A stretch of DNA of 6,121 bases from Pseudomonadota bacterium (GTDB lineage: Bacteria; Pseudomonadota; Gammaproteobacteria; Burkholderiales; Ferrovaceae), in NCBI GenBank assembly GCA_021794775.1, contig JAJYQG010000137.1:1-6121 (forward strand). Direction: 5' to 3'. Each line of letters opens with the position of its first letter. The first letter of the stretch is position 1. Position numbers and translations under genes: made by a program. Below are positions 1 through 6,121 of this stretch, one piece after another. Under the pieces are notes generated by a model. It was not told the DNA's origin, made no database searches, and saw only the letters and a list, made by a program, of their open reading frames with translations.

Positions 1-307
1 TGAAATCGGCGCTGGCGGGGGCGATGAGTATAGCATCGGCCCAGCGGGCCAGGTCGATGTGGTCCATGCCATGATCCATGGCTGGTTGCCACAGATGGGT
101 GGCCACCGGGCGACCGGACAAAGCCTGAAAGGTCAGCGGAGTGACGAATTGGATTGCCGCCTCGGTCATGACGACCTGAACCTCCTGACCCGATTTGACC
201 AACAGGCGGGTCAGTTCACAGGCTTTGTAGGCGGCGATGCCACCGGTCACCCCCAAGAGCCAGCGGCGCAAAGGAGGCTGTTGGTTTGAGGGATGACGCG
301 TGGTCAT
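1..307 (-). CDS. coaBC: CoaBC (Dfp) bifunctional phosphopantothenoylcysteine decarboxylase / phosphopantothenate-cysteine ligase, N-terminal part, cut by left edge
   Basis: CoaBC makes 4'-phosphopantetheine for coenzyme A in the cytosol: the CoaB domain joins cysteine to phosphopantothenate and the FMN-dependent CoaC domain decarboxylates the product. Only the first 102 residues of the N-terminal CoaC flavoprotein domain are visible. They contain the nucleotide-binding start [17 protein letters not shown] (residues 16-32), the strand VQVVMTEAA (43-51), [12 protein letters not shown] (54-65), and the [10 protein letters not shown] segment (82-91) with the expected active-site histidine at 83, then LIAPASADF (94-102). 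The CoaB domain lies beyond the window. The ATG at 307 is the first start after the mclA stop, 12 bp away and in the same frame as mclA; the ribosome site is weak (GGGA about 7 nt upstream), so translational coupling to mclA is possible. A single-domain CoaC or another HFCD flavoprotein (UbiX or EpiD type) is less likely because the motifs follow Dfp closely. Confidence 0.93.
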   Translation of the reverse strand, partial: MTTRHPSNQQPPLRRWLLGVTGGIAAYKACELTRLLVKSGQEVQVVMTEAAIQFVTPLTFQALSGRPVATHLWQPAMDHGMDHIDLARWADAILIAPASADF

Positions 308-319
308 GGACGCATCCCG

Positions 320-1297
320 TCAGGCCTGCAGTCCCATTTCCTTGGCCTTGCTGAGCAGACTTTCGGCCATGCGAATGCTGGCGATGTCGATCAGGCGGCC
401 ATCCAGAGAAACGGCCCCACGGCCTTCACGGGCAGCCTGTTCCATGGCTTCGACGATGCGCCGTGCTTTGGTGACTTCCGCTTCGCTGGGGGTGAAAACC
501 TGATTGCACAATTCGATCTGGGAAGGATGGATGGCCCATTTGCCTTCGTAGCCAAGAACAGCCACGCGGTTGGCTGCGGCGATGAAACCATCGGGATCGC
601 TGAAATCGCCGAAGGGTCCATCCACCGGACGCAGTCCGTAGGCGCGGCAGGCCACCAGCATGCGTGTTTGGGCGGCATGCCAGGGATCGGTCCAGTAGTA
701 GGCCCGTTCGCCATTGGCGTCCTTGTCGGTGAGTACGCCAGAATCGGGGTGTACGCCACCGATGATGGTGGTGCGCGCACGGGTGGAGGCGGCGTAATCG
801 GCCACCCCAAAGCTCATGGCTTCGAGGCGGCGCGTCGATTGGGCGATGGCTTCCACATTGGCCAGCCCCAGTGCGGTTTCGATCAGGGCTTCAAAACCGA
901 TGCGCTTGGTGCGGCCCATGGCGTTTTCGATCTGGGTCACCAGCATGTCCATGGCGTAGAGATCCTGTGGCACGCCCACTTTGGGCACCAGGATCATGTC
1001 CAGACGAGGGCAGGCCTCGACGACATCGACCACGTCACGGTAAGCGTAGTGGGTGTCCAGACCATTCATGCGGATCATCATCGTTTTGCTGCCCCAATCG
1101 ATGTCGTTCAGGGCGGCGATGATGTTTTTCCGTGCCTGGGCCTTGTCATCGGGCGCAACCGCATCTTCCAGGTCGAGAAAAACGATATCGGCTTTGGAAC
1201 GCGCGGCTTTCTCGAAAAGGCTGGTGTTGGAGCCAGGGACGGCAAGTTCGGAACGGTGCAACCGGGCTGTGGCGGGAGGATATTGGGTAAAGCTCAT
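320..1297 (-). CDS. mclA: Malyl-CoA lyase
   Basis: MclA cleaves (S)-malyl-CoA to acetyl-CoA and glyoxylate, the last step of the serine cycle; the reaction is reversible. The 325-residue protein is a CitE/HpcH-type TIM barrel of the usual length for the family (about 320-325). The N-terminal LHRSELAVPGSN (13-24) and FLDLEDAVAPDD (40-51) are typical. Residues expected for catalysis and Mg binding are present: R76 in MIRMNGLDTH, E140 in FEALIETALG, D167 in SFGVADYAAS and D299 in AVSLDGRLID. The C-terminal segment around EGKWAIHPSQ (251-260) is also diagnostic. The ATG at 1297 has GGAG 8 nt upstream and begins 14 bp after the mtkB stop, consistent with one operon. Near-identity by eye to remembered Methylorubrum MclA, plus the adjacent malate thiokinase, favours this over citrate lyase beta subunit or a (3S)-malyl-CoA thioesterase. 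A beta-methylmalyl-CoA lyase activity (Mcl1 type) cannot be excluded. Confidence 0.96.
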   Translation of the reverse strand: MSFTQYPPATARLHRSELAVPGSNTSLFEKAARSKADIVFLDLEDAVAPDDKAQARKNIIAALNDIDWGSKTMMIRMNGLDTHYAYRDVVDVVEACPRLDMILVPKVGVPQDLYAMDMLVTQIENAMGRTKRIGFEALIETALGLANVEAIAQSTRRLEAMSFGVADYAASTRARTTIIGGVHPDSGVLTDKDANGERAYYWTDPWHAAQTRMLVACRAYGLRPVDGPFGDFSDPDGFIAAANRVAVLGYEGKWAIHPSQIELCNQVFTPSEAEVTKARRIVEAMEQAAREGRGAVSLDGRLIDIASIRMAESLLSKAKEMGLQA

Positions 1298-1311
1298 GAG
1301 GCGATCTCCGG

Positions 1312-2199
1312 TCAGAGGGTGGCAAGGGCTTGGGCGACGGTGCTGCCCAATTCGGAGGCACTGGGGGCGACAAACAGGCCATAGGATTTCATGATCTCGG
1401 CTTTCTCGCCCGCGGTATCGCCTTCGCCGGAAATGATGGCACCGGCATGGCCCATGCGGCGACCCTTGGGTGCTGTCAGACCTGCGACGTAGCCAACCAC
1501 CGGTTTGGTCATGTTTTCCTTGATCCAGCGCGAGGCTTCGGCTTCCTGAGGACCGCCGATTTCACCAATCATGACCACGGCGTGGGTTTCGGGATCCTGT
1601 TCGAAAAGTGCCATGTGATCGAGGAATGAACTGCCGTTGATCGGATCTCCTCCGATGCCAACGCTGGTGGAAACCCCGATGCCAAGATCGGTCATCTGGG
1701 CTGCGGCTTCATAGCCCAGGGTGCCCGAACGGGATACGATGCCAACATTGCCACGGCGGTAGATATGGCCCGGCATGATGCCGAGCATGGCACGGCCTGC
1801 GCTGATGATGCCGGCGCAATTGGGGCCGACGATCATGGTGCGGGATTCCTTGGGGTAACGCAGCAGGTAACGCTTGACGCGCATCATGTCCTGAGCCGGG
1901 ATGCCATCGGTGATGATGCAAATCAGTTTGAGACCAGCATCGGCTGCTTCCATCAAGGCGTCGGCGGCAAACGGGGGGGGCACAAAAGCCAGGCTGGCTT
2001 CAGCGCCGGTCTGTTCCACGGCTTGGCGCACGGTGTCGAAGACGGGGCGATCGAGATGTTTCATGCCACCTTTGCCAGGGGTAACTCCACCTACGACGTT
2101 GGTGCCGTACTGGATCATTTCGGTGGCGTGAAAAGTGGCTTTGTCACCGGTAAATCCCTGAACGATGACCCGGGTGTTTTCGTCGATAAGAATACTCAT
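1312..2199 (-). CDS. mtkB: Malate thiokinase (malate-CoA ligase) alpha subunit
   Basis: MtkB is the CoA-binding, phosphohistidine-carrying subunit of malate thiokinase, which with MtkA converts malate, CoA and ATP to malyl-CoA, ADP and phosphate. The 295-residue protein has the succinyl-CoA synthetase alpha (SucD) architecture: a Rossmann CoA-binding domain with VQGFTGDKATFH (13-24) and GGVTPGKGG (37-45), the GPNCAGIIS loop (125-133), SRSGTLGYEAA (156-166), and the ligase domain with GEIGG (212-216). The catalytic histidine expected to be phosphorylated is H251 in MGHAGAIISG. The ATG at 2199 is preceded by AGGAG with a 10-nt spacer, 26 bp after the mtkA stop. Assignment to malate rather than succinate rests on adjacent mclA, sga and hprA and on overall resemblance to MtkB; motifs alone do not exclude succinyl-CoA synthetase. 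Confidence 0.93.
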   Translation of the reverse strand: MSILIDENTRVIVQGFTGDKATFHATEMIQYGTNVVGGVTPGKGGMKHLDRPVFDTVRQAVEQTGAEASLAFVPPPFAADALMEAADAGLKLICIITDGIPAQDMMRVKRYLLRYPKESRTMIVGPNCAGIISAGRAMLGIMPGHIYRRGNVGIVSRSGTLGYEAAAQMTDLGIGVSTSVGIGGDPINGSSFLDHMALFEQDPETHAVVMIGEIGGPQEAEASRWIKENMTKPVVGYVAGLTAPKGRRMGHAGAIISGEGDTAGEKAEIMKSYGLFVAPSASELGSTVAQALATL

Positions 2200-2225
2200 G
2201 AATCACATTCTCCTGAATCGTGGCG

Positions 2226-3395
2226 TCACGCCGTCTTGCCGTGCGCGGCTGCCACGGCTTTTTGCGCCGCGTCGGCCAGGGTATCGGCAGTGATGATGGG
2301 CAATCCGCTGTCGCGGATGATGGCTTGACCGGCTTCCACATTGGTGCCGGCGAGGCGTACCACAAGGGGAACCTTGAGGTCGCGGGCAGCCTGGATGACG
2401 CCCTGGGCAACCCAGTCACAACGGTTGATGCCGGCAAAAATGTTGACCAGGATGGCTTTCACATTCTTGTCGGACAAGACCAGACGGAAAGCTTCCGCGA
2501 CCCGTTCCGGGGAAGCGCCACCGCCAACATCGAGAAAATTGGCCGGTTCGCCGCCAGCGTATTTGATCATGTCCATGGTGGCCATGGCCAAGCCGGCACC
2601 GTTGATGATGCAACCGATGTCGCCGGTCAGGCCCACGTAGTTCAGTCCATGCAAATGGGCTTGGGCTTCCCGTGGGTCTTCCTGGGCCGGATCGTGCATC
2701 TCATGCAGTTCCGGGTGACGGAACAGGGCATTGTCGTCAAACGACATTTTGGCGTCGAGGGCCATGATCGCGCCGGCGCGGGTCACGACGAGCGGATTGA
2801 TTTCGGTCATCGAAGCATCAAGGGTGCGGAAGGCGCGGTAACAACCGAGTGCCACCGTGACAAATTGATGGACTTGCTTGATGTTCAGCCCACCCAGACC
2901 AAAGGCCAATTGGCGTGCCTGAAACGGCTGAAGACCGACGGCAGGTTCGACTTCGATCTGAAGCACGGCATCGGGGTGGGTTTTGACGATTTCTTCGATT
3001 TCCATGCCGCCCTGGCCCGAGACCATGATGCGGATGCGTTGGGCCTTGCGGTCCAGCACGAAGCCCAGATAGATTTCGCGGTCAAAGGGTTCGGCCGCTT
3101 CGATGTAGAGGCGCTGAACGATTTTGCCGTCGGGGCCGGTCTGATGGGTGACCAGGGTGTTGCCCAGCAAAGATTCGGCGGTGGCGCCGACCTCTTCGGC
3201 GGTCTTGCAGAGCTTCACGCCACCGGCTTTGCCGCGGCCTCCCGCATGAATCTGAGCTTTGACGGCCCATAATTCTCCACCCAGGGTATTGGCTGCGTGG
3301 ATTGCTTCGTCCGGGGTGTAGGCCACTTTGCCTCGCGGGATGGGAACCCCATGCTGCGCCAGCAACTCTTTGGCCTGATACTCGTGAATGTCCAT
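2226..3395 (-). CDS. mtkA: Malate thiokinase (malate-CoA ligase) beta subunit
   Basis: MtkA is the ATP-grasp, nucleotide-binding subunit of malate thiokinase and partners with MtkB encoded just downstream. The 389-residue protein has the SucC layout: start [12 protein letters not shown], the ATP-grasp segment [17 protein letters not shown] (43-59) with K46 and the glycine-rich loop at 52-59, EINPL (199-203) with metal ligand N200, [11 protein letters not shown] (213-223) with metal ligand D214, and the C-terminal flavodoxin-like domain with FLDVGGGAS (287-295) and [13 protein letters not shown] (318-330). The ATG at 3395 is chosen over an in-frame TTG at 3413 because it gives the family-standard N-terminus and has AGGAGG 4 nt upstream. 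Length and sequence agree with remembered methylotroph MtkA (about 390). A succinate-CoA ligase is the alternative, made unlikely by the serine-cycle neighbours. Confidence 0.94.
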   Translation of the reverse strand: MDIHEYQAKELLAQHGVPIPRGKVAYTPDEAIHAANTLGGELWAVKAQIHAGGRGKAGGVKLCKTAEEVGATAESLLGNTLVTHQTGPDGKIVQRLYIEAAEPFDREIYLGFVLDRKAQRIRIMVSGQGGMEIEEIVKTHPDAVLQIEVEPAVGLQPFQARQLAFGLGGLNIKQVHQFVTVALGCYRAFRTLDASMTEINPLVVTRAGAIMALDAKMSFDDNALFRHPELHEMHDPAQEDPREAQAHLHGLNYVGLTGDIGCIINGAGLAMATMDMIKYAGGEPANFLDVGGGASPERVAEAFRLVLSDKNVKAILVNIFAGINRCDWVAQGVIQAARDLKVPLVVRLAGTNVEAGQAIIRDSGLPIITADTLADAAQKAVAAAHGKTA

Positions 3396-3399
3396 GTCT

Positions 3400-3405
3400 C
3401 CTCCT
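3400..3405 (-). promoter_or_regulatory. Ribosome binding site of mtkA (AGGAGG)
   Basis: The message reads AGGAGGAGAC directly before the ATG at 3395, a full match to the anti-Shine-Dalgarno sequence with a short 4-nt spacer. It decides the start: the in-frame TTG at 3413 lies upstream of this site and would add six unconserved residues. Part of the site is complementary to a sequence about 50 nt upstream in the same gap. Confidence 0.8.
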
Positions 3406-3420
3406 GTCAACAATCCGGCG

Positions 3421-3450
3421 ATGATAACATGGAGTCGCTCAGGGTGACGA
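3421..3450 (-). promoter_or_regulatory. Possible weak internal promoter upstream of mtkA
   Basis: On the minus strand TATCAT (3426-3421, one mismatch to TATAAT) lies 18 bp downstream of TCGTCA (3450-3445, four of six matches to TTGACA). Transcription would begin near 3414 and give a leader of roughly 19 nt that still contains the mtkA ribosome site but omits the upstream complementary arms. Such matches arise often by chance, so this is a weak candidate. Confidence 0.2.
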
Positions 3451-3488
3451 TGCCCGACAGGAGAGGGGGACCCAAGCCCCCCTGAGAC

Positions 3489-4439
3489 TCAGGCCACCAG
3501 ATTTTGAGGTGTCCCTTTATGCCATGCCTCGATGTTGTCGATGAGCTGGTCAGCCAGAAACTGCATGGCTCCATCGGAGGCCCAGGCCACATGGGGCGTG
3601 AGGATGAAGTTGGGACGGTGTACCTCGAGCAGCGGATGGCCGTGGACAGGAGGCTCGGTGGTCAGAACATCGAAGCCGGCGCCCCCGATCCAACCTTCTT
3701 CCAAGGCTTTGATGAGGGCCGCTTCATCCACCAGACCGCCCCGTGCGGTGTTGATCAACAGCGCCGTTGGTTTCATGCGCCGCAGTTCTTGCTCACCGAT
3801 GATGTGACGCGTGTCCGCTGTCAGGGGGCAATGCAGCGACAGAACGTCGGCCCGCTCCAGGACTTCTTCCAGGGGGGTATAGCGGACATCATCCCGTTTG
3901 GGAGGGGCATGATCGGCAAACAGTACGGTCATGCCAAAAGCTTCGGCCAGTCGCGCCGTTCCCTGACCCAAAACCCCTTCTCCCAGGATGCCCAGGGTGG
4001 CGCCGAAAAGATCGCCGATGGGGTGGTCGAAAAAACAGAATTGGGGAGACTTCTGCCAGACGCCGTTGGCCAGATCCTGGCGGTAAGCGAGCAGATTGCG
4101 ACGCAGCGCCAGGATGAGGGCGAACGTATGCTCCGGGACTGTATGCACGGCATAGTTGCGGATGTTGGCGACACGAATGCCCCGTTCGATGCAGGCTGGA
4201 ATGTCGATGACATCGTAACCGGTGGCGGCGACAGCGATCATTTTCAGATCGGGCAACTGGCGCAGCACCTCGGCACGCAACGGCACCTTGTTGGTGATGG
4301 CGACGGTGGCACCCTGCAAGCGTGCCACGATGTCGCTGACGTCCGTTTTCTCATGCTCCTCATAGCGCTCGGCACAGGAAGGCTGGCGCACGTTGGCCTT
4401 GAGGGAAGCGCGATCGAGAAAGACGATCCGTTCTTTCAT
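3489..4439 (-). CDS. hprA: Hydroxypyruvate reductase (NAD(P)H-dependent D-glycerate dehydrogenase)
   Basis: HprA reduces hydroxypyruvate to D-glycerate in the serine cycle and can also reduce glyoxylate in many homologues. The 316-residue protein is a D-2-hydroxyacid dehydrogenase of normal length. Visible parts are the substrate-domain segment ITNKVPLRAEVL (48-59), AVAATGYDVID (69-79), NYAVHTVPEHTFALILALRR (95-114), the Rossmann motif GEGVLG (153-158), an acidic residue (D176) after the second beta strand that suggests NAD(H) preference, and the catalytic triad R233 (NTARGGLVDEAAL), E262 (TTEPP) and H283 (TPHVAWAS). The ATG overlaps the sga stop as ATGA, with GGAGG 6 nt upstream inside the end of sga, so translation is probably coupled to sga. 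Glycerate dehydrogenase or glyoxylate reductase of another pathway is possible by family, but the neighbours point to the serine cycle. Confidence 0.95.
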   Translation of the reverse strand: MKERIVFLDRASLKANVRQPSCAERYEEHEKTDVSDIVARLQGATVAITNKVPLRAEVLRQLPDLKMIAVAATGYDVIDIPACIERGIRVANIRNYAVHTVPEHTFALILALRRNLLAYRQDLANGVWQKSPQFCFFDHPIGDLFGATLGILGEGVLGQGTARLAEAFGMTVLFADHAPPKRDDVRYTPLEEVLERADVLSLHCPLTADTRHIIGEQELRRMKPTALLINTARGGLVDEAALIKALEEGWIGGAGFDVLTTEPPVHGHPLLEVHRPNFILTPHVAWASDGAMQFLADQLIDNIEAWHKGTPQNLVA

Positions 4440-5632
4440 GACCGACCTCCCAGTCCCGGCGGGGCTTCATGGGTGCGCCAATATTCGGAAGCGGCAGCGA
4501 CACCGCTGCCTGGAGTGACGGGTATGCCACAGTCGAGCATGGCCATTTCGGCACCGGCGATGGCGCCCATCAACATCAGTTCGTTGAGGTCGCCCAGATG
4601 GCCAATGCGGAAAACCTTGCCCGCGACTTTCGACAATCCTGCGCCCAGGGCCAAGTTGTAGCGGCGGTAAGCCCGCTCGATGACCAGACTGGCGTTGAAG
4701 CCTTCGGGCACCACGATGGCCGAGACGGAATCAGAATACCAGCGGGGCTCTTTGGCGCAAAGCGACAATTTCCAGCCTTGTAGAACGGCGGCCCGCACGC
4801 CTTCCGCCAGGTAATGGTGGCGCGCAAAAACATGTTCCAGTCCTTCCTCTTCGAGCATCGCCAGCGATTCGCGCAGGCCATACAGCATCGGAATCGAGGG
4901 GGTGTAGGGGAAATAGCCGCCGGCATTGCTGCGCACCATGTCCTGATAGTCGAAGTAACAGCGTGGGTAGCGGCTGTTGCGGGCCGCCTCCAACGCTTTC
5001 GCGCTGACGCAGGTGATGCCCATGCCGGCTGGCAGCATGAGCCCTTTTTGCGAACCGCTGACACAGACGTCCACTTTCCATTCATCCATGCGGAAATCAA
5101 GACTGCCCAGGCCACTGACCGAATCGACGAAGAGCAGGGCAGGGTGATTCAGTTCATCCATGACGCGGCGAATGGCCGCAATATCGCTGCTCACGCCGGT
5201 GGCGGTTTCGTTGTGACAGACCAGTACCGCCTTGATGCGATGCTCGCCATCGGCGGCCAGCGCATCGCGGGTGCGTTCAACGGGGGCCCCTTCACCCCAT
5301 TCGGTTTCGAGGACGTTCATGTCGAAACCGAGCCTTTGTCCCATGTCGCACCAAAGATGGCTGAACTGGCCAAAACGCGAGGCGAGGATGGCGTCGCCGG
5401 GGTTGAGGCAGTTGGTCAGGGCGGCTTCCCAGCAACCGGTGCCGGAAGAAGGAAAAAGGATGGGATGGCCATGTTCGGTCTTGAACAGACGGCGCAGCCC
5501 GGCAAGAACCTCCCGAGTCAGCGTAGGAAAAGTCACGGAGCGGTGATCTTCCATGGGGACGGCCATCGCCCGCAGGACGCGGTTGGGCACGTTGGAGGGG
5601 CCGGGAACGAAGAGAAAGTTGTGACCTGCCAT
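4436..5632 (-). CDS. sga: Serine-glyoxylate aminotransferase
   Basis: This PLP-dependent class V aminotransferase moves the amino group of serine to glyoxylate, giving hydroxypyruvate and glycine; it links the glyoxylate released by malyl-CoA lyase back to glycine. The 398-residue protein opens with HNFLFVPGPSNVPNRVLRAM (4-23), then MEDHRS (27-32), the PLP phosphate loop FPSSGTGCWEAAL (60-72), RFGQFSHLW (86-94), HNETATGV (140-147), the cofactor aspartate D170 in LLFVDSVSGLGS, the Schiff-base lysine K196 in SGSQKGLMLPAG, GYFPYTP (239-245), and R342 in KVFRIGHLGDLNEL, expected to bind the substrate carboxylate. The ATG at 5632 is preferred over an upstream in-frame start at 5680, which would overlap glyA and add 16 unconserved residues; AGGAG lies 11 nt upstream, a rather long spacer. 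Twenty bp separate it from glyA. Length matches methylotroph SgaA (about 400). Alanine-glyoxylate aminotransferase is the closest alternative. Confidence 0.95.
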   Translation of the reverse strand: MAGHNFLFVPGPSNVPNRVLRAMAVPMEDHRSVTFPTLTREVLAGLRRLFKTEHGHPILFPSSGTGCWEAALTNCLNPGDAILASRFGQFSHLWCDMGQRLGFDMNVLETEWGEGAPVERTRDALAADGEHRIKAVLVCHNETATGVSSDIAAIRRVMDELNHPALLFVDSVSGLGSLDFRMDEWKVDVCVSGSQKGLMLPAGMGITCVSAKALEAARNSRYPRCYFDYQDMVRSNAGGYFPYTPSIPMLYGLRESLAMLEEEGLEHVFARHHYLAEGVRAAVLQGWKLSLCAKEPRWYSDSVSAIVVPEGFNASLVIERAYRRYNLALGAGLSKVAGKVFRIGHLGDLNELMLMGAIAGAEMAMLDCGIPVTPGSGVAAASEYWRTHEAPPGLGGRS

Positions 5633-5652
5633 GATAATGCGAACTCCTGTGC

Positions 5653-6121
5653 TTAGCGGTAAACGGGGTGACGTTGACAAAGGGCGGCGACATCGGCGAG
5701 TACCCGTTGCAGCACGGCTTCATCTTCCGGGGCTTCGAGCAGGTCACTGATCAAATGGGCCACTTTGCGCGCTTCGTTGTGGCCAAAGCCACGGGTGGTC
5801 ATGGCCGGTGAGCCGATGCGAATGCCTGAGGTGACGAAAGGTTTTTCCGGATCGTTGGGGATGGCGTTCTTGTTGACGGTGATGTTGGCTCGTCCCAGCA
5901 GGGCTTCGGCCGCTTTGCCGGTGATCTGGCGAGCGCGCAGGTCCATCAGGAACAGGTGGCTTTGGGTGCCGCCGGAGACGATGCGCAAACCGCGCTCGAT
6001 GAAGGTTTCTGCCATGGCCTGGGCATTGGCTTTGACGCGTTTTTGGTAAGACTTGAAATCGGGGCGCAGGGCTTCCTGAAATGCTGTGGCCTTGGCGGCG
6101 ATGACGTGCATCAGGGGGCCA
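5653..6121 (-). CDS. glyA: Serine hydroxymethyltransferase, C-terminal part, cut by right edge
   Basis: GlyA transfers the C1 unit of methylene-tetrahydrofolate to glycine to form serine, the entry step of the serine cycle as well as a housekeeping reaction. Only the last 155 residues are visible, from [14 protein letters not shown] to the TAA stop at 5655-5653. They include the conserved [13 protein letters not shown] (visible residues 44-56), [23 protein letters not shown] (79-91) and [17 protein letters not shown] (97-113), where the arginine of GIRIG (about visible residue 101) binds the substrate carboxylate. The PLP lysine and the start lie beyond the window. Because it sits immediately before sga and hprA, this is likely the pathway-dedicated copy; whether the genome has a second glyA cannot be seen. 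Confidence 0.95.
   Translation of the reverse strand, partial: GPLMHVIAAKATAFQEALRPDFKSYQKRVKANAQAMAETFIERGLRIVSGGTQSHLFLMDLRARQITGKAAEALLGRANITVNKNAIPNDPEKPFVTSGIRIGSPAMTTRGFGHNEARKVAHLISDLLEAPEDEAVLQRVLADVAALCQRHPVYR

Larger units (their letters stand above)
3396..3488 (-). other. hprA-mtkA intergenic region with inverted repeats
   Basis: This is the only gap longer than 26 bp in the window. On the message strand it holds three potential structures. Stem A pairs 3490-3480 (GAGTCTCAGGG, beginning in the hprA stop codon) with 3444-3432 (CCCTGAGCGACTC), 11 pairs with a 2-nt CG bulge. Stem B pairs CTCCTGTC at 3463-3456 with GACAGGAG at 3408-3401, which covers most of the mtkA ribosome binding site; flanking G-U pairs could extend it to 11 pairs, enclosing a 43-nt loop. 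A short GGGGG/CCCCC hairpin (about 3482-3465) overlaps arm A. No T-run follows any hairpin, so this does not look like an intrinsic terminator. Arms A and B interleave and so compete unless a pseudoknot forms. Function is inferred only. Confidence 0.4.

Noticed and set aside
59..289. Small open frame on the plus strand at the left end
   Set aside because: It is the mirror of the CoaBC N-terminal domain, whose minus-strand reading gives all expected Dfp motifs.
293..1384. Long open frame on the plus strand (363 codons) opposite mclA
   Set aside because: It lies fully antisense to a well-conserved gene, its translation shows no recognisable motif and is rich in Gly, His and Asp as expected for a mirror frame of GC-biased codons, and no ribosome site supports it.
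2220..3272. Long open frame on the plus strand (350 codons) opposite mtkA
   Set aside because: Same kind of antisense shadow; the opposite strand encodes an ATP-grasp protein with all its motifs, and the plus-strand product resembles nothing known to me.
1312..3395. Reading the mtkAB pair as sucCD (succinyl-CoA synthetase)
   Set aside because: The shared motifs fit both, but the position directly before mclA and after hprA, and the close resemblance to MtkA and MtkB sequences, favour malate thiokinase; no TCA-cycle genes are nearby.
3405..3410. TTGACA just before mtkA as a -35 box
   Set aside because: A matching -10 box would fall inside mtkA and its transcript would lack the mtkA start; the sequence is better explained by the ribosome site region.
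3396..3413. Upstream TTG start for mtkA at 3413
   Set aside because: It would add six residues absent from the family and lies upstream of the strong AGGAGG that serves the ATG at 3395.
3464..3482. GGGGG/CCCCC hairpin after hprA as an intrinsic terminator
   Set aside because: The stem is only 5 bp and is followed on the message strand by CTCTCC rather than a T-run, so it lacks the second half of a terminator.
3504..4661. Long open frame on the plus strand (385 codons) opposite hprA and the end of sga
   Set aside because: It crosses a gene junction on the other strand and has no recognisable domain; the minus-strand reading carries the complete dehydrogenase catalytic residues.
5633..5680. 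Upstream start for sga at 5680
   Set aside because: It would overlap the glyA coding end and precede the AGGAG at 5648-5644; the family N-terminus begins at the ATG at 5632.

Overview
The window is one tightly packed, single-strand gene block: every gene reads on the minus strand (right to left). It encodes most of the characteristic enzymes of the serine cycle for C1 assimilation, followed by the start of a coenzyme A biosynthesis gene. Protein sequences most resemble, from memory, those of proteobacterial serine-cycle methylotrophs such as Methylorubrum/Methylobacterium. The DNA is moderately GC-rich (about 60% by eye). A proteobacterium is likely, but genus and even class cannot be fixed from this window. 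No methanol or methane oxidation gene is present here, so methylotrophy is an inference from the pathway.

Layout in transcription order: glyA 3' end (serine hydroxymethyltransferase, cut by the right edge); sga (serine-glyoxylate aminotransferase); hprA (hydroxypyruvate reductase), whose ATG overlaps the sga stop; a 93-bp gap, the only sizeable non-coding stretch; mtkA and mtkB (malate thiokinase beta and alpha); mclA (malyl-CoA lyase); and coaBC 5' end (phosphopantothenoylcysteine decarboxylase/synthase, cut by the left edge). The other intergenic distances are 12 to 26 bp, so a single transcript is likely.

How the genes work together: GlyA adds a C1 unit to glycine to give serine. Sga moves the amino group of serine to glyoxylate, giving hydroxypyruvate and regenerating glycine. 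HprA reduces hydroxypyruvate to glycerate. After steps encoded elsewhere (glycerate kinase, enolase, PEP carboxylase, malate dehydrogenase), MtkAB makes malyl-CoA from malate, CoA and ATP. MclA splits malyl-CoA into acetyl-CoA and glyoxylate, and the glyoxylate returns to Sga. The genes therefore fall into a C2/C3 half (glyA-sga-hprA) and a C4/CoA half (mtkAB-mclA-coaBC), separated by the 93-bp gap.

The enzymes are all well-known families, and I see no undescribed system. The points most worth a second look are possible mutually exclusive RNA structures in the hprA-mtkA gap that involve the mtkA ribosome binding site, the coupling of coaBC to CoA-thioester enzymes, and the absence of mtdA, fch and ppc from positions they occupy in the classical Methylorubrum cluster.
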